From positions 2,153,501 through 2,217,500 of the forward strand of contig JAYKKM010000044.1 in assembly GCA_035772405.1 (NCBI GenBank): DNA of 64,000 nucleotides, in the 5' to 3' direction. Made by a program: the position numbers and the translations under genes. Positions 45,601 through 58,300 of this stretch are shown here, piece after piece. The stretch comes from Chrysogorgia sp. JL179-B06 (lineage: Eukaryota; Cnidaria; Anthozoa; Scleralcyonacea; Chrysogorgiidae). The first letter of the stretch is position 1, and the number at the start of each line of letters is the position of its first letter. The notes beneath the pieces were generated by a model, which was not told the DNA's origin, did not search any database, and was given only the letters and a program-made list of their open reading frames with translations.

Positions 45601-48600
45601 CATCCCTAATGCATGTGAACAGGTAATATTTGCAATTTGAGAACTGGTTCCAGAACAACAAATAAGAAAAGAAAGAAAAATTATTTCAAGATTTCGAACA
45701 TAACATTTATAACATTTCAGAACATAAGAAGCTGTTCCATTTCCAAGGACTTTGACACAAGTTTTTGATACACTGCCTCGTTATCAACAGCTTTCAGTAA
45801 ATCAACTTCTAAAGAACAAATCATTACTGCTTCCAAATGGTGTTGACTAAGCAGAGATCTCAGTCGATTCTTGAAGACGCGCAACTTTGAGAATGTTCTC
45901 TGGCAGGACTCAATTGTGCATGGAAGGGTGAGCGCAGTTCTTATAGACATTAGGTGTGTGACATTATGGGCCCAGGGGCCCAATTTTATGTTCCCGAAAG
46001 GGGCCCGTGTGTCATGGCACAATGGCACATCAAGCCTGTAACAAGGCCAGTCCAAGCCTGTAACAAGTCACGTAATGTCAGTCAATTGTTGGCAATTATC
46101 AGAAAAATAGTTTTGTTAAGAAAGCTTGCAGTTTGATGTTGAAGAATCTGTGGTTTGAATATATGAATACTAACCTATTGTGCACAACGTCGTATCTAAT
46201 GCAATCATATATGTCAGGAATCAAACTGATGTCGAATTTGCCATTTCGTAAATGGAAGTCCTAAAAATCAGATTGAATTAACAAAAACATGGCCTGAAAT
46301 CGCCGATATAATGGTTCCTACTCCGAAAACTTAAAGGTGTTCGGACGTATTTAGATTTGCAGACCTAATCATCCGTTGCTAATGAAGGTTAGAATTAAAG
46401 TGCCCCTGACCTCAAAATTTTTTACTGTTTTATTTGGAAGAACTTTTAAAATGATAAAGTAACTTCTTTTGAAGATTTTCGTTTCTTCGCTTTCTTTTTG
46501 AGATATATCAGTTTGTTTGATATGCAAATATCTGGAATTTCGTCACACATGCATAATGAGTTATCAGAGAGTGTCATATATCTTTGCGTTCATGAAATAA
46601 AAACACTAAAGTGTGAATAACACGTGTGTGCGTGTATCTCCCACAACACCAAACTTCTCGATTTTAAAGGATTTCGTTCGAGAATGAAAGAGATATACAC
46701 ATTTCTCCAATAAGTCATTATGCATGTGCGACGTAAATTCCGTACATTTGCATATCAAACAAACTGATATATCTCAAAAAGAAAGCGAAGAAACGAAAAT
46801 CTTCAAAAGAAGTTACTTTATCATTTTAAAAGTTCTTCCAAATAAGACAATAAAAAATGTTGAGGTTCGATTTAAAAATTGCCATAGAACTTCACAGATT
46901 TAAGAAAACTTTCATAACTTCGTTTTTATTTAATTTATCAATATATCCATACGTATTTTCTTGTAGAAAGTAATTTAGGTTCACATGACAGTAAAAATGT
47001 AGCATAATGTAAAAAATGACGAAAATTATCAGGCGCGGATTTAGAAGTTAGTCGCATAAATTATATTTACAATTTGCAAATCAAAATACCTGTGAATAAC
47101 AATCCTATTGGATAGGTTTTTGTTCTGAATTATTCTTAAGAAAAGCATAACCAATAGGGTTGTTCATGAAGTGTCTAATTTATGCGACTAACTTCTAAAT
47201 CCGCGCCTGATTATAGAGTTTTTGTGTTTGTCGACGACGTCACTGTGACGTCATCAAATTACGTCACCAGACGAAAGACGTGACCTACATATTTTATACA
47301 TAAAATATCTTGGTTATACCTTGAATATTTTGTCCACTCACGAAGTATATTGAGCGCTAAATGACCTGTCCTTAGTAATCCGTTGTTTAGCAACGGAATA
47401 CGTCCGAACACCCTTAAGTCTCAGGGTGATGCATTGCGCGTTCATAATCTCGCTGGCGGCCAATTTGATTGTGGTGTTGCACAATTGGAGAGTGCAAGAA
47501 GGACGCCCTTATCCAGAAGACAGCAACTGGAATAAAGACATTTCAGGAAGAGAAATATTATGGGACATGGTTCAACCAGCTATTTCAATTAGTCAAGAGC
47601 AGGGAATCGTGTCAGCTCTCAAGCCAAAGAAAAACATGTTACACCAGATGAGACAGATATTCACGAGACACAACAACATTTTATCCCTGTTAAAACAAAA
47701 AGAATAACGGACACGGAACTCTTGAAAATTACAAAACAGAAAGTATGCTTCAGTTTAAGAAGAATGAATTTGAACGCTCAAGAGAACAATAACTAAAGCT
47801 CTTTCAGATGTTGTCGCAGCATATGGTAAATTCCATCCTGGACCAAGGCAAGCCACAATGAATGTAACCTGCCATCAATAACAATTTTTTTATTTTTCGC
47901 AACTAGCAATTTTATACAAGAAAACATGGTATTTTAGGGAAAAAGAAACAGCTAACAGGGTTTATTATAAAGAAAGGTCGTTTCCCATATTCTTTGACAT
48001 GTTATTTGAAGAAACATTCATCAAAAATGTAAAATATTGTAAGTTGTAGAAATGATTTTTCTCTAAGTTTCTGTTATAGCACGTAAAAGTGGTAGAAGAA
48101 AATAATTATTAAGGAAAAATTATGGTAACCGACCTTCTTTAAGAACTATGGCCTTAAACCGGCATTATCAAGTAGTTTACAAACCTACTTGCACAGGGAG
48201 CCCTAGCTAGACTTGTGTAACCATTCTCGGAAAAAAATGATTTAGTCCCTTAATAACTCATCTATACCAGTACATAAGCAGCCATTATTAGATTTGGCAC
48301 TAAATTGTCCTAAAATGGTCGGAATTTTTTGAAACACTGATTATTGGATGTGCGCAGTAAATGTGCGCAATGCAAAACTGAGGAATCACCTTAAGTTGGG
48401 TAAATATACAGAATGAGAAAAAAAATGGAGGTTTAGTATATAACAACAGGCTTTTTCAAGACTTTATAACAGAATGTTTATTAAGTTTTTTGACTGTACC
48501 TTTTCCAGTTTACTCCAACGGTGAACCATCAAGCCCAAGCTTTCATTATGATAAAGTGATTTCTCTACATAGGAAAAAGCAAGAAAGGGCGTAATAGCGG

Positions 48601-49257
48601 CTTCTAATGACTTCGACATTCTTCAGAACGGTTTCCGATAAAATAACGACACAGAACGCACTCTGACTGCTATATGATGCGTATTTGTTTAACTCGACAG
48701 AGACACGCTGATGTGACAATTTATTTAAATTTAAATTTAAATTTAAATTTAAATTTAAGAAATAGAAAACATTTTCCGTGTTTCCATAGAGTTATAGAAA
48801 CACGAGTGGAAGTTTGGGAGAAAGAAATGGCAGTGGGAACACGAGCCCGCAGGGCTAGTGTTTCCACGCTATTTCGAGTTCTCCAAAATTTTCACGAGTG
48901 TTTCTATAACGTATGGGAACACAGAAAGATGTTTTCTATTTCTTTTATAAAACACTGAGGAAATAAGTAATAAGACTCTTTTATTAAAATGATGAAAATA
49001 TACATTCTCCTTACTCACGCTAGACATGAGCGCCACTGGCTGCTCAAATGAACATAAACGCTCTTGGAGAGAGGCATCCAATCTTCTCGTTTTTCTTCTT
49101 GTTGGCTGTCACAGAACATATTTATCGACATTTTAGCTGTTTGTGAGCAAAGGTTCGTCTTACAGTCCATTTTATAAAATGGCGGGGAAAATCCATGTTT
49201 CCATCGAGTTATAGAAACACGACTTTCAGCCAATCAGCGTGTGCGTTTTTAATTTGT

Positions 49258-49305
<48 letters not shown>

Positions 49306-52300
49306 ATTCTCTTATGACTATAACTATATGATTATGACCTTATATGTTGTACATATTAACCGTGTAATCATAGTCATAATCGTCATAATCATAAGCCAGA
49401 CAGCTTGAACAGAAAAAACATACGGGATCTTGGTGCGAATAAACAAAATAACTCGTCCTTACCTTGCGAGTCAACATTCGGATCTTCCATGAGCTCATGC
49501 AACTGTGACGTCAATGATTGAACAAGCGAGTGTAATCGATGACACATCTTATAGGGATTTTTTATAAACTTTAAGGCCTTTATTTGTGATACGGAGTGCG
49601 TTGGTACTATCTAAAACGACATAAGTATTCAGAAAGGGCATGTACAAGCAAGAGTAACAGATAACATATAAAACGGTTTATTTAACACCTGTCGCAATGT
49701 GGAACTGATGCAAAATTCTCTCTATCATGTAAAGCATCGAGACTTGTGTAATAATAATAATAATAATAATAGACGTATTAGGAGCATTATACAATAGTCT
49801 CAATGCTCTTACAACAATATATTCTTAAATTTACTTATAAAACTTATTACAGTTTCATTATAAGATAAAGCCTACTACATATATTACCAAAAAACAACTA
49901 TTAATTTTAAAAAAGAAAAGTCTTAACTGCTGACTTAAAATTACCCAACATATCAAAGCTTCTAATTTCCTCTGGTAATGAATTCCACAGTTTTGGTGCC
50001 GAAACCGAGAACGCTCTATCTCCATGAGTCACCGTTTTGGATTTATGCTCGTTTATGCTCGTTTATGCTCTAATATTAAATATTATTATTATTATTGATT
50101 ACAACGTAACCTGTTATCCACAGATATGTTTTCAAACTTACCTGTAGGCTATATTCACTAATATATGCATGAAAAAATTTTAAGCATAAAAATTTTTTAA
50201 ATCACTGTAAGGGTAAACAATCTGATAACATTGTATTGTAAAATGGTTTTAAAAACAAGAACGAGCCAAAACTTCAAAAGAGACATCTCAAACACAAAAT
50301 ACATAACACTGCAAAGGTTTTATTGGCCAGAAAATGTGACAGAGTCAAAAAATTGGTCAATTTGTTTACACCGAGAAGTTGCTTTAATATGAACTTGAGT
50401 AGCCTGCGAAGCTGCCGTTTAGGGATTGGGGGCGGGGACTGGGGTGAGTGCGGATGGAACGCCTGCACGAAAGACCCATGTTTTTGGATTTCTACGTCCA
50501 CCAGAGGACGCTAAATTCTGATTGGCTAACTCAACTCATTAGTATTCAGGAAATAAACATTTAAAAATGGCGACTTTAGAAAACTCGTGTTGGTAGATTA
50601 TTTTCTTTCGAAAGCTTTAACCGATCTTCAGTTCGTTGCTGGTCGTAGCTTTAAATTAAAACAGGAACAAAAAGTTGCTACGAGGGAGCTGCTGGCAGGA
50701 AAAGATGTTTTGATGGTATTACCAACGGGATTTGGCAAGAGTTTGATTATGGATTTAGTAGATTTACATGTACCAGACGTTCGTGCGAGCGCGCAGGGGA
50801 ATCAGCTATATTATTGTGATTTCTACCTTGTCCTTGTCTTCAGGTGTTTCAACAATGCTCTCTGGGCCTTCGGAGAATTCCTTCGACGTTTCAGAATAAA
50901 GAGACTTAAAACGTATATAAGTGATGGTTTCTACGTTGTCTTGCATATGAAATTTCTTGGCCAAATCCCATTCAATTTACGGTGTTCGGTAGTCAGATGT
51001 CGCTTCATTCTATCAGGGCTATTAATGTTATCGGTTCGTGGAACATTGTTGTCTCCTTTCGCATGTGTCATGATACTGATTTCGTAAAGTTATAACTGTT
51101 CAAAAGCATTTCTTATTTTTTCTGCCGCAAGACCTACAAACCCGCTCGGAGAAAGTTTCACTGCGTAGTAATGCACTATCAACTCTGTGCTTCCATGTCT
51201 ACACGATTGCTTGAATACATTTTCAAAATAAATCTTGTTTCCACCAGATGCAAACAAGCTTTTTACGGAGTTTCAGACATTCGGCCCGAAGTAAAATGTT
51301 GTAATCATTGAGGAAAGCCCGCTAGTCGCCGATTGGTTGTTTTTGACAGTTCTTCATGTGGGCGGAAATCCAAAAACATGGGTCTTTCGTGCAGGCGTTC
51401 CCTCCTTCCCTCCCCACTTCGCCTTTCCGCTTTCCCCCTCCCCCTAACGCCGCCTAGAACTTAAGCTGCAAAATCTCACTATAGCAGCATAGGTTTTAGT
51501 TTACCTAACTTGTACTGTTTCAAAATTTACGGGAACCACTAAGCATTTTAATAAAATACACAATAACGGTGACTCCGAATAATGTAACACATTTATGGAG
51601 AATTCAACGTTTTGACTAGCTTGAAGTCATCATCAGGAATGGTAATGAATTGACGTTTACAGTATATATATATATATAAGCAGAAAACAGTGAGCTAATA
51701 ACTATTATTATTATATGGCTAAGAAAGATGGCGCACGCTGATTGGTTCGTGAGAGGTCCGGAAAAAAGCGTATTGCCCTCCCGGCGCTGTGAGAGGGCAA
51801 TACGCCTTTTTCCGGACCGGTATAAGTTTTGGCGGGAAAATTTCTGATTTGATTTGGATGAAAATAAAAGAGAATTTGAGTATGTTCGTTGAAAAAGTTC
51901 GAACAATAACACGTCCTGGAACATTAGTGCTGCTTTTCTTGAAAGCTGTTTATCTATAAGTGAAGAAAATGAATGCCTAACGACCAGTAACGCGTGTAAA
52001 CATGAAGCGAAATCAACAAGCTCAGAGGTAAGGTAAACGGAAACATCTGAAGACAAACACAACGTTAAAAACAGAGAACAAAATGAACCAAAAGCGATAT
52101 AATAAATGTCTTATTAACCTCGTTTGCTTGGTCTGTACGGTGAAGTATTTGCCTTCGGTTTTTTCGCACAGAAAACCTCAGGCAAATACTTTACCGTACA
52201 GACCTCGCACTCGGTTAATAAGTCTTTATTATTTCACTGTTTTCGGCTTATATACAGTATAACACGTCCTGGAACATTAGTGCTGCTTTTCTTGAAAGCT

Positions 52301-55300
52301 GTTTATCTATAAGTGAAGAAAATGAATGCCTAACGACCAGTAACGCGTGTAAACATGAAGCGAAATCAACAAGCTCAGAGGTAAGGTAAACGGAAACATC
52401 TGAAGACAAACACAACGTTAAAAACAGAGAACAAAATGAACCAAAAGCCATATAATAAATGTCTTATTAACCTCGTTTGCTTGGTCTGTACGGTGAAGTA
52501 TTTGCCTTCGGTTTTTTCGCACAGAAAACCTCAGGCAAATACTTTACCGTACAGACCTCGCACTCGGTTAATAAGTCTTTATTATTTCACTGTTTTCGGC
52601 TTATATACAGTATACTGTTGTAAACGTCAATTCATTACCATTCCTGATGATCACTTCATGAGTTACCGTTATTGTGTATTTTAGTATTTCATTTAACCAA
52701 CCTTGGCGTAGTCATCCTCGGTTAAATCTTTATCCAAATTAAAAAACTCGTGAAGCCTGCATTTTATCCTTTAAAACAGTAAACACAAGCAAGGTGAGAT
52801 GGTAGTTGTTAAAAATATGGCTACACATAGGCATGCATGGACAAGTCTGAATACCAGTTTCAAGTTGACAAGTCTGAATACCTGTTTCAAGTTGACAAGT
52901 CTGAATACTGTTTCAAGTTGACAAGTCTGAATACCCGTTTCAAGTTGACAAGTCTGAATACCTGTTTCAAGTTGACAAGTCTGAATACCTGTTTCAAGTT
53001 GACAAGTCTGAATACTGTTTCAAGTTGACAAGTCTGAATACCCGTTTCAAGTTGACAAGTCTGAATACCTGTTTCAAGTTGACAAGTCTGAATACCTGTT
53101 TCAAGTTGACAAGTCTGAATACCTGTTTCAAGTAGTGACAAGTCTGAATACCTGTTTCAAGTTGGCAAGTCTGAATACCTGTTTGAAGTTGACAAGTCTG
53201 AATACTGTTTCAAGTTAACAAGTCTGAATACCTGTTTCAAGTTGACAAGTCTGAATACCTGTTTCAACTTGACCTGAATACCTGTTTCAAGTTGACAAGT
53301 CTGAATACCTGTTTCAAGTTAACAAGTCTGAATACCTGTTTAAAGTTGACAAGTCTGAATATCTGTTTCAAGTTGACAAGTCTGAATACCTGTTTCAAGT
53401 TGACAAGTCTGAATACCTGTTTGAAGTTGACAAGTCTGAATACCTGTTTGAAGTTGACAAGTCTGAATACCTGTTTCAAGTTGACAAGTCTGAATACCTG
53501 TTTCAAGTTGACAAGTCTGAATACCTGTTTCAAGTTGACAAGTCTGAATACCTGTTTCAAGTTGACAAGTCTGAATACCTGTTTCAAGTTAACAAGTCTG
53601 AATACCTGTTTAAATTTGACAAGTCTGAATACCTGTTTAAAGTTAACAAGTCTGAATACCTGTTTCAAGTTGACAAGTCTGAATACCTGTTTCAAGTTGA
53701 CAAGTCTGAATACCTGTTTAAAGTTGACAAGTCTGAATACTGTTTCAAGTTAACAAGTCTGAATACCCGTTTCAAGTTGACAAGTCTGAATACCTGTTTC
53801 AAGTTGACAAGTCTGAATACCTGTTTCAAGTTGACAAGTCTGAATACCTGTTTCAAGTAGTGACAAGTCTGAATACCTGTTTAAAGTTGACAAGTCTGAA
53901 TACCTGTTTAAAGTTGACAAGTCTGAATACTGTTTCAAGTTAACAAGTCTGAATACCTGTTTCAAGTTGACAAGTCTGAATACCTGTTTCAAGTTGACAA
54001 GTCTGAATACCTGTTTCAAGCAGTGACAAGTCTGAATACCTGTTTGAAGTTGACAAGTCTGAATACCTGTTTGAAGTTGACAAGTCTGAATACCTGTTTC
54101 AAGTTGACAAGTCTGAATACCTGTTTCAAGTTGACAAGTCTGAATACCTGTTTCAAGTTGACAAGTCTGAATACCTGTTTCAAGTTAACAAGTCTGAATA
54201 CCTGTTTAAATTTGACAAGTCTGAATACCTGTTTAAAGTTAACAAGTCTGAATACCTGTTTCAAGTTGACAAGTTTGAATACCTGTTTCAAGTTGACAAG
54301 TCTGAATACCTGTTTCAAGTTGACAAGTCTGAATACCTGTTTCAAGTTAACAAGTCTGAATACTGTTTCAAGTTGACAAGTCTGAATACCTGTTTCAAGT
54401 TGACAAGTCTGAATACTGTTTCAAGTTGACAAGTCTGAATACCTGTTTCAAGTTGACAAGTCTGAATACCTGTTTCAAGTTGACAAGTCTGAATACCTGT
54501 TTCAAGTTGACAAGTCTGAATACCTGTTTCAAGTTAACAAGTCTGAATACTGTTTCAAGTTGACAAGTCTGAATACCTGTTTCAAGTTGACAAGTCTGAA
54601 TACTGTTTCAAGTAGACAAGTCTGAATATCTGTTTCAAGTTGACAAGTCTGAATACCTGTTTCAAGTTGACAAGTCTGAATACCTGTTTCAAGTTGACAA
54701 GTCTGAATACCTGTTTCAAGTTGACAAGTCTGAATACCTGTTTAAAGTTGACAAGTCTGAATACCTGTTTCAAGTTGACAAGTCTGCATGAATACCTGTT
54801 TCAAGTTGACAAGTCTGAATACCTGTTTCAAGTTGACAAGTCCGAATAGCCGTTACAACGTTCATTGACAAGTTGATAATAAAATTTCAACTTGTTTCAG
54901 TCTTTCTTTTCACTATTTTCTGGAAGCAGACGTTCGTAAATTAGTAGTAACATTTTTTGTTCTCGGATTTGTTGACACTCACTTCTTGGTTGTCTTGTAT
55001 TTCACTGGAATCATTGCTTTCATTATCTTCATACAGTAGACTTAACATATTTAGCGAATACTGTCTCAGTTCTGCCGATGTACGTTACGAAATTACTCAA
55101 GTAGTCACTCTTCTTTCATCCAACTCGGCGTATTTGGTTACTTACTTGTATGTCAAATTCTCAGGGTCCCCTACAGCATCCAGCATCTTCGTAGCATGAT
55201 TATCACATCGGACCAAATGTACCAAAATCGGGGTTAGTTCTCCTTCCAACGCCAATAGGCCCTAAACAGATGCGATAAAAACCTATTACCAAGAGGTTAA

Positions 55301-58300
55301 TATGAATAATTATCAATAATTTATTACTTTGCACACTAGTTTGTTGAAGTATTTAATAAAGCCTTGACCGATAGGGGGTCTTTACGGTAAAATTATGATC
55401 CTGCCCGCGGTCTTTCAGCGAAGAGACCAATTGGGCAGGATCATAATTATACAGGATCATAATTTTATTAATTAAAATTAATTAATTAATTAAAATTAAT
55501 TGAAATTAATTAATGAATTAAAATTAATTAATTAATAAAAATTAATTAATTAATTAATTAAAATTAATTTTAATTAATTAATTTTAATTAATTAATTTTA
55601 ATTAATTAATTAATTTTAATTAATTTATTTATTTATTTTAAATGAGGTTAACATTCTATTTATTGTTTGTTGCTCAACAGTCAATTTTCACACGTTGCTT
55701 ATTGACAGTTGTGATTTTTTCCATATTGGTTATCTATTTTTTCATTTAATTTGTGTTTTTAACAATAAATAGAATGTTTCAGGCTAATTTTTTATTGACT
55801 GTTGGTTACTAACCATCATATAACAAGATCTTAACCAGTGGGCGTGTTTACTAGGTTTTTGTTATAAGGTTTACTAGGTTTTTGTTATTGGTCAAATATA
55901 TGTATATGAAGATTTGACTGCCCCAACCGGGAATCGAACCCGAGGTCTCCGAATCAACGCATCGGCGCTCTAACCACTGAGCTATTGAGACAGTCAAACA
56001 TCATATACATAAATATATACATCGCCCCGACTCTCAAATCTCTACAGGAAGACATCTCATCTTCGACGAAGTAGAGCGAAGCCTCTCGCAGGACTTCCTC
56101 AAGTAGCGAGCTTATCACCGGCTCTTGTATACAGGAGGCTTTACAATAATTTTCTTTAAATGAAGAGAGGATTTATTAATGGTCAAATATATGTATATGA
56201 AAATTCAACTGCCCCAACCGGGAATCGAATTTGTTATTCTGCTGTTATAAGTATTAAAAATATATACCGAACATGTAAATTCAAGAATACAAATGAAAAC
56301 ATGAACTAACAATTCAAGAATATTGGTATTCAGGAATTGGTACCTTGGCAAATGCTGCAGCGGTCATTTGAACTCTTCCTTCGTCTGATGCATAAATTTT
56401 CAAATCATGTCTGTAAGTGCTGTGTAATCTCAACAGACCACAGCCAGGAAGACTAGCATATTCTCCTCTTCCTCCAGGATACATACACCTAAAGAAAGGT
56501 TGCAAAAACATTTTTAAAGGCTCTCCGCAGCGATATTGGAGCTACCTGCATTGCAGGGGTTCCATTTGGGGAAGGGCGGGCACGTGGATTAGGGCGGGAA
56601 AATGGGGAAAGGAACGCCTGCCAAAATCTTATTCATAAAAGCGTAGAAACCTCATTAGCGTGATTGGCATTGTTTACTTAGCAGTTCGCAAAACAACCAA
56701 TAAGACCCCGTTCACACGATTCCGGAATGAAAAATCAACAGCAGAATATAATTAATTTCAGTAAATAAATAAACATTGCATTGCAAGTAGGAGAGCTCTT
56801 TTTGTTACGTGATAAGTAATAACATTGTGAGAAATAAAAATTAATAATTAGTAATAAAAATTGTGAGATCTCGATCCGGAAGACTTCCAAGAGACTATTG
56901 ATTAAAGAACATTGAAGGAGAAAACGGGATTTTTTCCTCGCTTTGTCAGTTCGTGAGGATGGACACTTCTCACATGACAATTTAATATACTAATGCCCAC
57001 TTCGCAAGAGCCGTTACATCCTGGCAAACAAGTAGCTGTCCCCAACCTATGTCATTGAAATTGAAGATACGAGTGGTAAAGCAAATGGTGAAAAACTCTT
57101 CTTTGTGTGCTCAGACTGCGAGAATCCTTGCTGGCGGTGTCGATGCTCTCTACCGTGTCGTAAAAAATTACGGGAAATTTAAAATATCACGAAATAAGAT
57201 AAAGACCTGGTTAAAATATTTTTATACTCCGTATAAACCAGTGCGACACCGATTTAAGATAAATAGCCGAGTAATTGTTGGAGGAATAGACAAAGAGTGG
57301 GAGGCAAATCTGCTCATCATGGATTCGTTGAGTAAAGCAAACAATGGTTATAAATAGATTTTAACTGTCATTGATGTCTTATCCAAGTATGCGTGGGTTG
57401 AACCGTTGAAAACAAAGTCCGGAGATTTAACAACAAAATATTTCAGCTTTTGAAAAATTACATTTCGTTTTTCACTACACACAACGACACCAAAGCGTCT
57501 ATTGTTAAACGATTTAATCGAACGCTCAAAGGAAACATGTGGAAATATTTCACAGTATGGATGTTCTACAAAAGTTGTTGTATTCCTATAACCATTCACG
57601 ACATCGGAGTATTGGAATGAAACCGGTTGATGTGAATCACTAGAATGAACGCGTCGTATGGCAACGCCCATAAAGTATAAATTTAACGTGGGCGATCAAG
57701 TGCGAATCAGCAAAGCAAGACGAACATTTAAAAAAGGTTACTTACCCAGCTGGTCCGAAGAAGTATTTACCGTTACCAAGCACACACCGAGAAGACCACT
57801 AGTGTATAAAATCGCCGATTATACGACTAAGAGTTAGATGGCGGCGTCCAGAACAAAAAACGTTATTTCTCGAATACAAGAGAAAATACCGTAAAACTAT
57901 TAACATTTCTAAGCATTTATATACGTTAATTACTAGAAATACGTATACGCAACAACCCCTCGCCCGCTTGTTTGAAATTTTTATAGCGTATAGTTGCTTA
58001 CAGGGTACTTCTTTTACTTGAATTAGATAATAGCCCATTCATTTGTCAGACTGAATAAATAATTTCCAGTGGACAATATTGCTGAAATCTTTGTATTGTC
58101 TGAATTTAATTGTTTCATAGAACATCAAACTAAATACATGAAGCCAAATATTTTTTAATTTTTGGGTGCAGCAGCAGAATAGTGGGGAAGTCTACTGCTG
58201 TTTCTACCATCAATAACTAAGAAAGAAATTACTTTTTTCACACTGTTGATGATTCATGAAAGGAAGAATGTGCATCTTTATCATACAATGGCTGTGCCCT

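Larger units (their letters stand above)
46331..47417. mobile_element. TTAA-flanked MITE 'aggtgttcggacgta', host of two nested elements
   Basis: TTAA (46331-46334) then 'aggtgttcggacgtattt'; right 'tacgtccgaacaccc' then TTAA (47414-47417). Secondary arm 'aatccgttgtttagcaacgg' on the right echoes 'aatcatccgttgctaatg' on the left. The interior contains the palindromes at 46395-46875 and 47031-47213. Confidence 0.88.

Noticed and set aside
52838..54848. CRISPR-like array
   Set aside because: Repeats are directly adjacent with no unique spacers, and the window is eukaryotic.
52837..54849. Repetitive proteins such as LNTCFKLTS and VFRLVNLKQ repeats
   Set aside because: Artefacts of the 27-bp minisatellite, open in several frames on both strands, inside a PPIP5K intron.
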